Translations under genes and position numbers: made by a program
The notes under the pieces: model-generated
What the model was told of the DNA's origin: nothing
The model's input: the letters and a program-made list of their open reading frames with translations, nothing else
The model's database searches: none
In this document: positions 35,880-45,899 of the stretch, one piece after another
Position numbering within the stretch: position 1 is the first letter of the stretch
How the letters are laid out: every line of letters starts with the position of its first letter
Origin: Trichobilharzia regenti
Taxonomy: Eukaryota > Platyhelminthes > Trematoda > Strigeidida > Schistosomatidae
NCBI GenBank assembly: GCA_944472135.2
Contig: OX235262.1
Coordinates: forward strand, 23,731,362-23,795,361
DNA: 64,000 nt
Reading direction: 5' to 3'

Positions 35880-36240
35880 GATCAGTTCAGGCTCTGGTAA
35901 CCGAATTCACCAAAATGAAACAGTTTCCCACCAATTTAGAATATAGAAAAGCGTTAAAAATCACGCAGCACTTGACACTTGTTTCTTCTCGGTTCTAGAC
36001 TCTTTATCAGCAGCCATCCATGAACCACCTAGCCGTTCAATCCAGATTCTTCAGATAACTAAACGGGTGGGTTACTATTCAGCCACCCTGTCTGTTGTAA
36101 ATTCGAAGTTCTACTAATTCAGGGAATCCAGCATACCCATCAAACAATGCTATGGATGAGTATCTGATTTCACACAATACATCGGTGGACCCCACCATTC
36201 ACGATTTCTTATTAGAACTCCATGAAGCCCACACCTCCAA
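35880..36240 (-). repeat. Degenerate type-beta SINE/satellite unit
   Basis: Antisense traces of the beta unit: cacttgtttcttctcggttctagactctttatcag (decayed hammerhead), the tRNA-like head around 36050, and attcacgatttc near 36200. Confidence 0.45.
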
Positions 36241-36422
36241 TGAGTAATAATCAACATATTTAGTAATATGGCAAGTGTTAAAGTAAGTTCACCTTTATTC
36301 TACAACCCATTGTAGACTATCCATAAGTCAGTTTTTTTTTCTAAATCTTGTCGATTGAAGAATAATAATAAATATTCTCAGATTGAAACCTGCTATTTTC
36401 TTTTATTCTTTTGACGTTCAAG

Positions 36423-36607
36423 ATTTGCCTTACCGCATCGGAGTCAATATTTAGTTTAAAATTAATTGAACATGGATTTCCAAAGGAGAGATTAGCCCTG
36501 TTTGGTGTTATATTACTTCCAGTTCAGGCTATTCTACCATTATTAATTACACGTTGGACCAATGGGCCAAGACCTTTGGGAGTATTTATAATTGCTTTTC
36601 TACCAAA
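36423..36607 (+). CDS. SLC33A1: SLC33A1 internal exon, 61 codons
   Basis: This exon continues the transporter directly from the exon ending at 14253. The acceptor AG is at 36421-36422 and the frame enters in phase 0. The peptide begins ICLTASESIFSLK and continues LIEHGFPKERLALFGV, aligning residue by residue with the IGFSAADAVTGLK and GVPKEHLALLAV segments of animal SLC33A1. It then gives a hydrophobic helix (LLPVQAILPLLI) and the TRWTNGPRPLGVF loop. The donor gtaagt starts at 36608 and leaves two bases (AA) of a Lys codon, phase 2. The preceding intron is about 22.2 kb and packed with retrotransposons. The acceptor lacks a strong polypyrimidine tract next to the AG, though a T-rich stretch lies about 12-35 bases upstream. 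Confidence 0.92.
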
Positions 36608-36849
36608 GTAAGTATCCTTGTTCTTCTTATCATGTTCATATATGTGCATATATATATATATATATGTTGAATCGGTTCATTTTCCCTGTTTTCGTTTTGA
36701 CCAGGTGTATTTTAACATATACACTGATGTTCGTCGACCAAGCTTCGCAGGGTTCAGTGTTCCATCCCCGGTCTGCGGACTAATAAATCTAGTTCAACCG
36801 GTAGTAGGCCTGCTGAATGAGAAAAAGATTTGATGTGTGAAGCTGGAAA

Positions 36850-37585
36850 CCCCCCCCCTCCCCTAAAAAAATATACCACATTTTCTGGAACTTCAGAGTT
36901 CAGGTCTAATGCTCTATATTTTACTTGGGATGCAGAGGAAATATATATTTAAGACTTACACCATGTGACGACATAGCAATAAGCATCCAAGACCCCATCA
37001 GGTCGTTGGATCACATTGATGATGAGTCCGAGAATCCGGTGAGACATCTGTCTAGGGATCCTTGGTTTTTCACTGAGCTCTCTAACTGATATTGGTTTGT
37101 GATACGAAAACCTAACAACTGAAATTAATCCAAAATGCCAGCAAATCCTGTAACCAGAATAATGAAATATCTCTGTACAAGACTTTGTCATTTTAATATT
37201 GTTGGATGGGTTGAAATAAACGTGAAGTGAAAGTGAAATTTCATTTTATAATTTACTTAGAGACATACACCTATGTAACGCGTCACTAACTACTGAAGGT
37301 ATTATTTAACTACTTGAAATTCAGATGGTTCTCTTCAAATATTAGTGTATCACAGCTTGTTTCTGCCTTCTGCTCAAGTCCTATTAAACATTTGTATCTA
37401 TCATTGCATTATTATAATTATTCCCTTGACTCCTGAGTGGCTGTCTTCAGCTAACCCACGGTCTCCACAGTGTACTTTTGAATCATCTCTAATTTACGTC
37501 AATCCCCTACAAACTATCTAACATGATTTTACAGTACAAGAAAATGGCCACATTGCAATCTTAACTGATAGAACACAATCTGCCT
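36850..37585. other. Intron 2, mostly unassigned
   Basis: No gene. A short antisense beta-SINE tail (tctctaactgatattgg) lies at 37075-37100; the remainder is not recognised. Just upstream, 36725-36840 contains a decayed gamma-like SINE head (gttccatccccgg). Confidence 0.45.
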
Positions 37586-37587
37586 GT

Positions 37588-37822
37588 GTGTCGGTGGTTC
37601 AGTCTTAAAATACCAGCCAACCACTCACGTGGTCTGGTGTTCGATCTCCAACTAATGCACTCCTGAACCTCTCTAAGCCGGTAATAAGCCCTGTAAAGAG
37701 GGAAGGTTTGGCATGGGGCTAGCAAATTCACTCCGTAAAAAAATAAAACCACTTCTACAGAAACTTCAAAGCCCTAGCTTGAAGCTCAGTGTTCCACTTG
37801 TAATGTGAAAGAATAAAATGGA
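37588..37822 (+). repeat. tRNA-derived SINE, type gamma
   Basis: Sense copy: head tgtcggtggttcagt with ggtgttcgatctcc, body ggtttggcatggggctagca and the end gttccacttgtaatgtgaaa. Confidence 0.75.
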
Positions 37823-38073
37823 AAAATGAAATAAAATATTACTCTGTTAAGTCAAAAATTGGCCTACATTTGTGAAATTTCTGTCTAAGACTTCATATAT
37901 CAGTATCTTTTCTAAATATCTCAGTGATTTCAAAAGAATTGATCAGATGTCTACAGGGAACTAAAGAATTATTGTGAATCTATGAACTCTTGTGAAATCT
38001 ATGTGATTTCCTAAACAGTACCTACTAATGACTCTATGAAGTTAGAGATTTTTAAATGAGATGATTTATCCAA

Positions 38074-38480
38074 TTGAATTTTAGATTTTCCCATCGGCTG
38101 ATTGGACCGAAGTGCTCGGTCTCAAGGTTGACATGTCTGTCGGCTTCTTGTGCAGATGCTTCGACGATGTCTGGGCATTTAATTAGAATTTAACGGGTGG
38201 ATGTTGACTAGCAGTGGAATACAGGATAACGCACATTTCGTCCTATTTGGGTCTCGTCCTCCAGCTGGATGCACCTGAATTCCCCAGTGAATGAAGATGT
38301 TCCCATCACCGAGGCTCGAACACAGTGCCCATAATTTCAAACAGCGAAGCGTTATTCACTAGACCACTTGGGCCACGAGAGCCACCTCTTGTGCAACAGG
38401 TCATATTCATTATTTAATTGAATATTAGATTTTCTTGTCGATTGATTGGACCGAAGTGCGCAGCTTCAGGTTTTAAACAC
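38074..38480 (-). repeat. Sm-alpha-like tandem repeat, slightly more than one unit (type alpha)
   Basis: The flank ttgaattttagattttc at 38074 recurs at 38418, giving a period of 344 bp, in line with a satellite-type array. The unit holds an antisense hammerhead-like region (38213-38270) and tRNA-like head. On the minus strand the core reads CUG-GAGG-ACGA, the same 4-base insertion as at 54125-54185 and 56212-56270, with stem II and GAAA intact. Confidence 0.75.
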
Positions 38481-38724
38481 ACTTAACATTGCGAAATTCT
38501 CATCAAGACAAAAGAGAAAGAACAAGAAGTTGAGAAAGAGTATTTTTACGATGGCGTCATTCTCAGTACCTGCACGATCGCACTTTAGCATACTCACAAT
38601 TACTATTTAATTGGAACGTGTTAACCGAAGGGCAATTTGAAGGAAAAAAGTCATCATCAAATTGATATGAGAATTCGAAGGTGTGATATGCGATGAACAC
38701 TAATCACAGGGATCCTAGAAGTCA

Positions 38725-38820
38725 AAGTAAAGGAGTGCGTCCATGGCCAGAAATCGAACCCTGGAAATTGTGCGTGGTCGGCAAGCGTCCTAGCCGCTGT
38801 GCCACCAACGCTGAGAGCAT
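38725..38820 (-). repeat. Type-gamma SINE head
   Basis: Only the tRNA-like part is left: antisense of GTTGGTGGCACAGCGGCTAG and of ggttcgatttctgg. Confidence 0.65.
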
Positions 38821-39239
38821 GCTGGGTAGTATTCTCTAACGCGTTCTGAAAGAAATATAAGTAGAACGATTAATATACTTAACTTCACGGGAACATGTGA
38901 ACTGATATTTACACATGACACATATTTACGCTTGTGAGAGTTTATCCTTTCAATTCCTTAACAGCAGTGGAGAGTTGGAGAATATCACTCTTAGGATTAG
39001 TACATGAGTCTTCAATGCTGCAAACAGGCTTTATCAAATTAGTAATATTAAGCCAGAATTTACAAAATCTCAGCCGATATATAACAACTTAATCATCGGC
39101 CCTCAGTATGAGGTGATTTTTCGTTTTCGAATTGGCCAGTTGGTAAAGATAACAAAACCAGGTAAAGATTGTTGGATTTGATCACTGCGTGAAATTATAA
39201 AAGCAGCGTGTGTTTATAAAATGAAATTGCTTATCAGTT

Positions 39240-41000
39240 TCGTGTTGAGTTTGTCACTTCATGGGGGCGAGGGATGTTGTAACCGGGTCAAATTCTGTTT
39301 TAGTCCATCATTCCTACTCAGACAATTTGTACTCCGCTTGACATGAATTGTTTCTGATATCAGACATTCCTTGTGATTTCTGAAACTTTTCTGGATTATT
39401 TGAATATTGTCAAAATCCATTTTGTGACCTGACTCATTAGCATAGCATGCAGACCTATGTCTGGCTGATGATGTTTCAAGCTTTTCTAGTTCAACCGGAT
39501 TTCTCGGTAGTCTAACAGATGCTCTACAGTATTCAATTCTTCTGATTTTGATTTCTCTCTGGCGATGTTTGTCCGATCTATATCACATTACATTCCAAGC
39601 ATTTTATTTCATAGAAACAATTAAATAGAGAATCTTTCAAGATTTGGTCTTTTAATATGGACAAAGGTTGTTTTGCAGTGTGTCTGGTGTTTTGAAGAAG
39701 ACTCTGATGTTGGGCTTATTGAATATTCTTCTGATATCATCTGAAGTGTCCGCTCTATATGGAATGACGACTGTTGAGGTCCATGTTTTCGGAATACGTT
39801 TTCGATCATACTCAATGTCAGTGCTGATTTAGTTGATGAAGCTCTTTGGGTAGTTGTTTTGCTTGAGGGCCTCAGAATGTTTGATATTTCTTCTTCTTTT
39901 TCTTTATCACTCACTATCAGAGAGTGTGCTCGTCTAAGAAGACTTGAAACAACTGATACCTTTGCCCTGATGGGGTGTGATGATCCGAAGTTTAAATATT
40001 TATTGGAGTAGGTTTTCCTCATGAATAAAGATACAGTAAAGTATCCGTTTTCCCTCCACTTAACTGGGCAAGCAGTCTAAAAATGGTAGTTCACCGACGT
40101 CTGATTTTGCTTCCTAAGTAAACTGGATTCTGGGAGACAGACTGTTTATTTTCTCCAAGAATGAACTGTGTAGATCTCGTTTTAGCACTACAAAAGTATC
40201 ATCTACATATCTTAACCATATTTTAGGAGTGAGTATGCTTAAAAAGATGTTATCTTCGATTCTATTTATGAAAAGGTCAGCGACTATTGGAGAAACTGAT
40301 GAACCCATAGCAGTACCATTTTTCTGTCTACAGAAGTTCCCTATAAATATAAAATAATTACTTTCTAGACAGAATTTCAAGCTTTTAATTATTTCACTGG
40401 TGTCCAGCGGACATTTTTGTGATAGCGTTGTATCTGATTCTAGTAAACTGGAAACGATATCGAGACTTTCGATAATAGGGATACTAGTATATAATGAGTT
40501 AATACCACATCTTACCATAATGTCCTCTTTATCAATTTACCGGTGTTCTATTTGGGATTTGAAACCATATGAATCTTTTACAATATTTTAAGTGTCCTTT
40601 CTTAGTGATTGTAGTTTCGAAAACAAGTATTTAGAGATGTTGTATGTCAGTGAGTTGGTGAAATCTACTACCGGTCTTAACAGAACTGTGGGTTTATGTA
40701 TCTTTGGTTGACCGTAGAACTTCGAAGGTACATAAGCTTTTGGTTTTAGTTAAAACTAGAGAGGATTTCCAATTTTGGATTTCATTTCTCGAAAGAGTCT
40801 GTTTGTACTTAGTTTCATTTTGTTGAATGTAGAGTATTTTAAGAATGAAAATACTAAACTTTCTGTTTCTCCTGTAGTAATACGTAAGAATTCAGCTAAC
40901 AGACAGGGGGCCTGATGTATCAGATCTTGTGAAATAAACTTCTAGCACGGATGTACGCTTAAATCTATCTCGACATTCTATTTGTCATCTACAATCCAGA
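39240..41000 (-). mobile_element. PLE copy with RT, linker and GIY-YIG remnants
   Basis: The most complete PLE coding region in the window, on the minus strand. In order: YGQPKIHKPTVLLRPVVDF (about 40580-40720), motif region NSLYTSIPI (about 40490), GTAMGSSVSPIVADLF (motif B, near 40290), RYVDDTFVV (motif C, near 40200), the linker YSNKYLNFGSSHPIRAKVS (about 39985), IGQTS with a stop in place of the Tyr (about 39570), and a C-terminal ESGHKMDFDNIQIIQKSFRN segment. Several frameshifts and stops split it. The motif A Asp is not retained in this frame. Confidence 0.85.
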
Positions 41001-41042
41001 TAATTATTCAAGAGAACTTTATCCGTTACAGATAAGCTTTAT

Positions 41043-42310
41043 TTTGATAAGTCACACAGTGTTGTTGTACAGAAATATTAACTGATGCGACCACGTTTCG
41101 AGCACAAATTATTATCATATCAAGTTACTCACTCACACAACTTTTTTCTTTCATTTAAATACATGTGTGGAATTGACCAGATATTTGAAGAAAATTCAAT
41201 ATGATATAGTGTACATTCAGAAATAACAATATGAGTGTTATTGATCAATTACAATCTGATGGGAAATAAGACGAGTGTTTTTATAGTCATCATAATAAGT
41301 AACTTGTTATAATGTTGTGATGTGCCTGAATTGAGACAGAACTTTAAGATTATTTATTATCCTCCTCTGGTTTGACTGGCGGTAACAATATCTTTCATAG
41401 TTTTGGTGTTTGCAATGAGTCATTTCTGTCGCATGTGTTGGGTGTAGACTCGATGAACAAGGATTCAGTAATCAACCTCTCTCTCTCCACCTACCAAGAT
41501 CGCTTCTTAGAATCTTAACCCTATCCCACCCTATTGTGTGGTTGTATGTTAATGCATGAAGTGTAACTGCTGAACTTTTTTTCTAAATTACTTATCTTCT
41601 TGGCGTCAAACATTCTTTTGTGTTCCGACTATTTGATTACCCCCAATCTACTAGTTTGACCAATGCAGTTGACCTCACAGTCATTGCAGGTTATTTTGTC
41701 AAGAATATTATTATTCTGTTTAATTGGGTCCACCGGGTCTTTTAGCCTACAGAGCTTATCTCTGAGTGAGTTTGGAGGTTTGAATGCCACCCTAATTCCC
41801 GCTTTGTTGAAAATCCTCCGGGTCTCAGATGCCCATCCTTATACCGTATAACAGTAGATGACTTTTATTCTTTCTTATTTATGTTATCATTATTGGTTTC
41901 ACAATTATTTTTATTTTGCTTTTGGCTTTTTTCGATCTTAAAATTCTATTTCAATTCAAGCACATCACAACATTCTAACAAGTTACTTATTATGATGACT
42001 ATAAAATCACTCGTCTTATTTCCCATTTGATTATAATTGATCAATAACACTCATATTGTTATTTCTGAATGTACACTATATCATATTGAATTTTATTCAA
42101 ATATCTGGTCAATTCCACACATGTATTTAAATGAAAGAAAAAAGTTGTGTGAGTGAGTAACTTGATATGATGATGATTATGAGTGGCAATAGTTTGTGCT
42201 CGAAACGTGGTCGCATCAGTAAATATTACTTACTGTATAACACTGTGTGATTTATCAAAGTAAAATCTTATCCATAAAGGAGTTATACTCTACCACAGTG
42301 CCCAAGTTTT
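41043..42310. mobile_element. PLE inverted-repeat unit next to exon 3
   Basis: Arms 41043-41350 and 41935-42259 are inverted copies of about 310-325 bp with few mismatches. The spacer (41351-41934) is a minus-strand GIY-YIG end: NDCE...IGQT at about 41660-41700 and a DPVDPIKQN-like stretch at 41720-41745. The right arm continues into the PLE tail (tataacactgtgtga, tctaccacagtgcccaag) that ends at about 42310, only about 55 bp before the SLC33A1 exon at 42366. PLEs are known to carry direct or inverted terminal repeats; this pair is unusually well preserved. Confidence 0.85.
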
Positions 42311-42365
42311 ATACTTTCATCAATGGAACTTTATCCGTTTTTTTTTCTGCCTTTTCCAATTTTAG

Positions 42366-42709
42366 ATTATTAATGTCCTCTTTAACAGTTCCAATTGTTC
42401 ATTACTCAACATACTTTCGAATTGTCTCTAATAATCAAACACAAGTAAACTTGAATCATGTATACAATGTTAGTGATTTAAACAATTTCACAGAGACGCC
42501 TAGTTCAATGCTTCACACATCGAATGTAAGAAAAGATGTAACCTATTCATTTGAATGGATATTTTATGTATTTTTATTGAGTAAACTTGTTACTTATTCA
42601 ATTATATCAAGTATAATGATGGTTGTACAAGTGGCATTTCATGCAAAAATCAGTGATCCAGCCGTCGGTGGAACGTATATGACACTTTTGAATACTGTGT
42701 CAAATATTG
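42366..42709 (+). CDS. SLC33A1: SLC33A1 internal exon with sequon-rich loop and ISDPAVGGTYMTLLN motif
   Basis: The acceptor AG (42364-42365) follows a long pyrimidine tract. The first base completes the Lys codon left by the previous exon, so phases agree. The peptide starts with a hydrophobic segment (LLMSSLTVPIV) and then a loop of roughly 50 residues longer than in animal homologues, with three N-glycosylation sequons (NQT, NVS, NFT). A helix follows (WIFYVFLLSKLVTYSI), and then VAFHAKISDPAVGGTYMTLL and NTVSNIG, the best-conserved block of the family (AFNAKVSDPLIGGTYMTLLN in animals). The donor gtaaga begins at 42710, phase 1, splitting the Gly of the expected SN-GGNWP sequence. I did not find the next exon in the remaining 21 kb. 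Confidence 0.92.
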
Positions 42710-42939
42710 GTAAGAATAATTAGGGTTTTGTGTTTATTTATTTATTTTTTTGTCTTTTTGATGTTATTTTCCTCTATATATTATATATTAGTGTAGAAAA
42801 ATAATCGACTGACAACAGGTGCTAATAGTGACTTACCACAGGTTTTGTTTTTGTAAGTACTCAACTGTAGGATGATTGCTTATACTACTGTGTTGCAGAT
42901 CGTACACTCCTTCGTATGAGTAGATCATGACTGACATTA

Positions 42940-43385
42940 GAAGAGTAAGATGTAGGTCACAAAGAAAGTCATATTAATATAAGATAAGAAATAAGGTAAG
43001 AAATCTAGAGAATAGTTCAGCATTACATGCAGTTACACACAACCACACAATAGGACAGATGGGATAGGATGACAGTTGTGAATTCTAATGTTACAGGGTG
43101 GAGGTAGAGATTGACAACAGAAGCTTTGTTTATCGAATCAACTGAGAGAGAATATGTGTAATAGGAATGATTCAACATCTGTCCAGTTGGACATCTGGAA
43201 ATGCATTCTACTACTCCAACGACGACAAATAGGAGAGAATAAAGAAAACTATATAATTCACGTTTCGAAGTCATGTGATTACAACTGATGTGATTATGAA
43301 CAATAAATTTAGTTTGAAACTTCAATGCCCAGTAAATAATACTGTTTCACTGTGTGATACATTTAATAAACAAACTTATGTAGGA
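42940..43385 (+). mobile_element. PLE 3' end
   Basis: Shares with 52060-52640: gagaatagttcagc, gttacacacaaccacac, ccagttggacatctggaaat, gacgacaaataggagagaa and aatactgtttcactgtgtga. No usable coding part. A (TA)n microsatellite follows at 43425-43458. Confidence 0.75.
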
Positions 43386-43420
43386 TCACAAAGAAAGTCG
43401 TAACTTATGAACTTTATCAG

Positions 43421-43459
<39 letters not shown>

Positions 43460-43714
43460 GATGTCATTACTTTTCGGCATCAATTGAAACCAGTTAGGCT
43501 CACTTTAAAATCGCTTCATTCGGTGTACAAGGTACGGATATCTTATTAGACCTACAAGAAGCAGTCAGGAAGAAACTCATTCCTCACCAAAAACTTGCAA
43601 TTAGAATTAAAGTGTTGATAAATGTGGACAATTGGGCACTGTGGTAGTATGTAGTTCCATATTAGTTTGTTTATTAGATGGATATATCACACAATGAAAC
43701 AGTATTCTTATTAT

Positions 43715-44911
43715 GATGTGGTTTTGTTCTCTGAACTGGATGGTTAGTTTGCGAAGCTTTCATCGCCCTACTGGACGACACCTTCAGCGCATACTTCAAT
43801 TTGAAGTGAGCTTTTAGGTTTCTCCACGAGTTTTTTAATCATTCCTCCTGGTGACCTTGGACGTGATTGGTTGTTTATGTGTGTTTTCACAACTTCTAGG
43901 TTACTTGTATTCGAACTGATTGTTTCTGTGACTTGAACTTTGGCCCTTAATGTGCGTGAGGTTTCTTTCTTATTGGTTGATAAATTTTGTCTATCTCGAT
44001 GTGTCTATTGAATGATGATTCACTGGAATGCCAAACAGGCTCCTAAAAATTCTCTAGAATTCTTGTTGTTTCTTCTGACTAAAATCTGAACGTCGGTTGT
44101 CCTAGTCGAATTGATGTCCGTGGTTGTCTGTATGTAGTGATATGATTGAGGGAGTGGATGTCATGTCTTTTGACGGCTAGCTTATGTTCGTGGATACGAA
44201 GACAAAGGGGACGTCCACTTTGGCTAATGTAGTGTTTTTCACAGTTTCCACAATTCCTAAAGGTTTGAATTGACGTCGTACACAAACCAACAAAGTCGCT
44301 GCACTCAATTCTATGTCAACCAAAAGACTCAACAGCGAAAGAAGATAAAACCAACATCATCTACAAAATAAATTGTAACAACTGCGAAAAACACTACATT
44401 GGTGAAAGTGCACATTCCCTTCGTCTTCGTATCCATGATCATTAGCTAGCCGTCAAAAGACATGACATCCACTCCCTCAATCATATCACTACATACAGAC
44501 AACCACGGACATCAATTCGACTAGGACAACCGACGTTCAGATTTTAGTCAGAAGAAACAACAAGAATTCTAGAGAATTTTTAGGAGCCTGTTTGGCATTC
44601 CAGTGAATCATCATTCAATAGACACATCGAGATAGACAAAATTTATCAACCAATAAGAAAGAAACCTCACGCACATTAAGGGCCAAAGTTCAAGTCACAG
44701 AAACAATCAGTTCGAATACAAGTAACCTAGAAGTTGTGAAAACACACATAAACAACCAATCACGTCCAAGGTCACCAGGAGGAATGATTAAAAAACTCGT
44801 GGAGAAACCTAAAAGCTCACTTCAAATTGAAGTATGCGCTGAAGGTGTCGTCCAGTAGGGCGATGAAAGCTTCGCAAACTAACCATCCAGTTCAGAGAAC
44901 AAAACCACATC
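43715..44911. mobile_element. PLE long hairpin: 540-bp inverted duplication
   Basis: Left arm 43715-44256 (antisense) and right arm 44371-44911 (sense) are near-perfect inverted copies, spacer 114 bp. The sense copy encodes the GIY-YIG core IYKINCNNCEKHYIGES with the same in-frame TAG after HDH as the copy at 34466-35281; the antisense copy reads HEHKLAVKRHD there and has no stop. The right copy also extends through the spacer (to 44257), so it is the longer unit. RNA transcribed through it would fold into a duplex of about 540 bp. Confidence 0.93.
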
Positions 44912-44974
44912 AAAATTATCCACCTGAGCTACAAATCTTCTCTGTCTTATCTAGTATTATTATTTACTAGATGA

Positions 44975-45720
44975 CACAGTTTCGAACACGATCTGTTATT
45001 GTTCGTAGGCATTTCATCAATTATGATCACATGACTTTGAAGCTTGAGATTTATAGTTTTCTTTGTTCTTTCCTATTTGTCGTTGTAGGGGTAGTAGAAT
45101 TTTCCAGATGTCCAACTGGACAGGTGTTGAATCATTCCTAGTACATGTATTTGCAGTTGATTCGATAAACAAAGCTTCCATTGTCAATCTCTCCCTCCAC
45201 CCTGTTTCATTAGATTTTAAAACTGTCATCCTGTCTCATCCATCCTATTGTATGGTTGTGTGTAACTGCATGTAGTGCTGTCTACGGCTGAACTATTCTC
45301 TAGATTTCTTATCTTATTTGGGTCAACCAATCTACATTTTGCTAGGTGTTTATGCTCGGCTAGTCTGACTGACTGCACCTATTCTGCTACTCTGACTTAT
45401 GTATTTGACCTGACAATCATTCAAGCAGGCAGGGTATTAGATAAACTGAATTGTTTTGTTTTAAAGGCTCCCCAGGACTGATCCTTTAACCTATAAACCT
45501 TGTTTCTAACTGAGTTTGTGGGTGGTTTGAATGCCAGCCGCTTTTATTCCTACCTTATCCCTTCGACGACAAATAGGATAAGACAAGGAAAACGATAGAT
45601 ATCAAGTTTTAAAATCTTGTGATTATGAACAATGATTTTTGTTCGAAACGTCAATGCTCAGTAAATAATACTGTTTCACTGTGTGATATATCTAATAAAC
45701 AAACTAATATGGAAGAACTA
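44975..45720. mobile_element. PLE GIY-YIG end, antisense, with inverted tail
   Basis: The minus strand (to about 45560) holds the family's GIY-YIG end: antisense of YISQSS near 45395-45410, the conserved ctagatttcttatct and tgtgtaactgcatgtag stretches, and ccagttggacatctgg at 45105. From about 45565 to 45715 the same tail is present again in sense orientation (gacgacaaataggata, aatactgtttcactg), so this copy also ends in an inverted repeat. Confidence 0.75.
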
Positions 45721-45899
45721 AAGTGCCACTAGAAGACAATGCTAGGATTGCAGTTGTGTCTGACATCTATATTATTTAAATTGTAGGAAAAAATACGCAA
45801 ACAAACTTAGGGAAATGATATGGGGTCTCTAAGATCCTCGATGGTGATAGACAAATTCATAGTGGAAGTATGTCACAAACACGTACACGTTGACTTGAA

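Noticed and set aside
42247..42365. Coding start of exon 3 at the upstream ATG of the open frame
   Set aside because: This part overlaps the PLE tail and polypyrimidine tract; the acceptor at 42364-42365 gives a phase that matches the previous exon.
43425..43458. Regulatory or origin-like AT tract
   Set aside because: It is a plain TA microsatellite, as at 27736-27758.
43600..43650. Next SLC33A1 exon, suggested by VDNWALW
   Set aside because: The expected sequence is GGNWP followed by other conserved residues; here the reading stops at once and the bases belong to a PLE tail.
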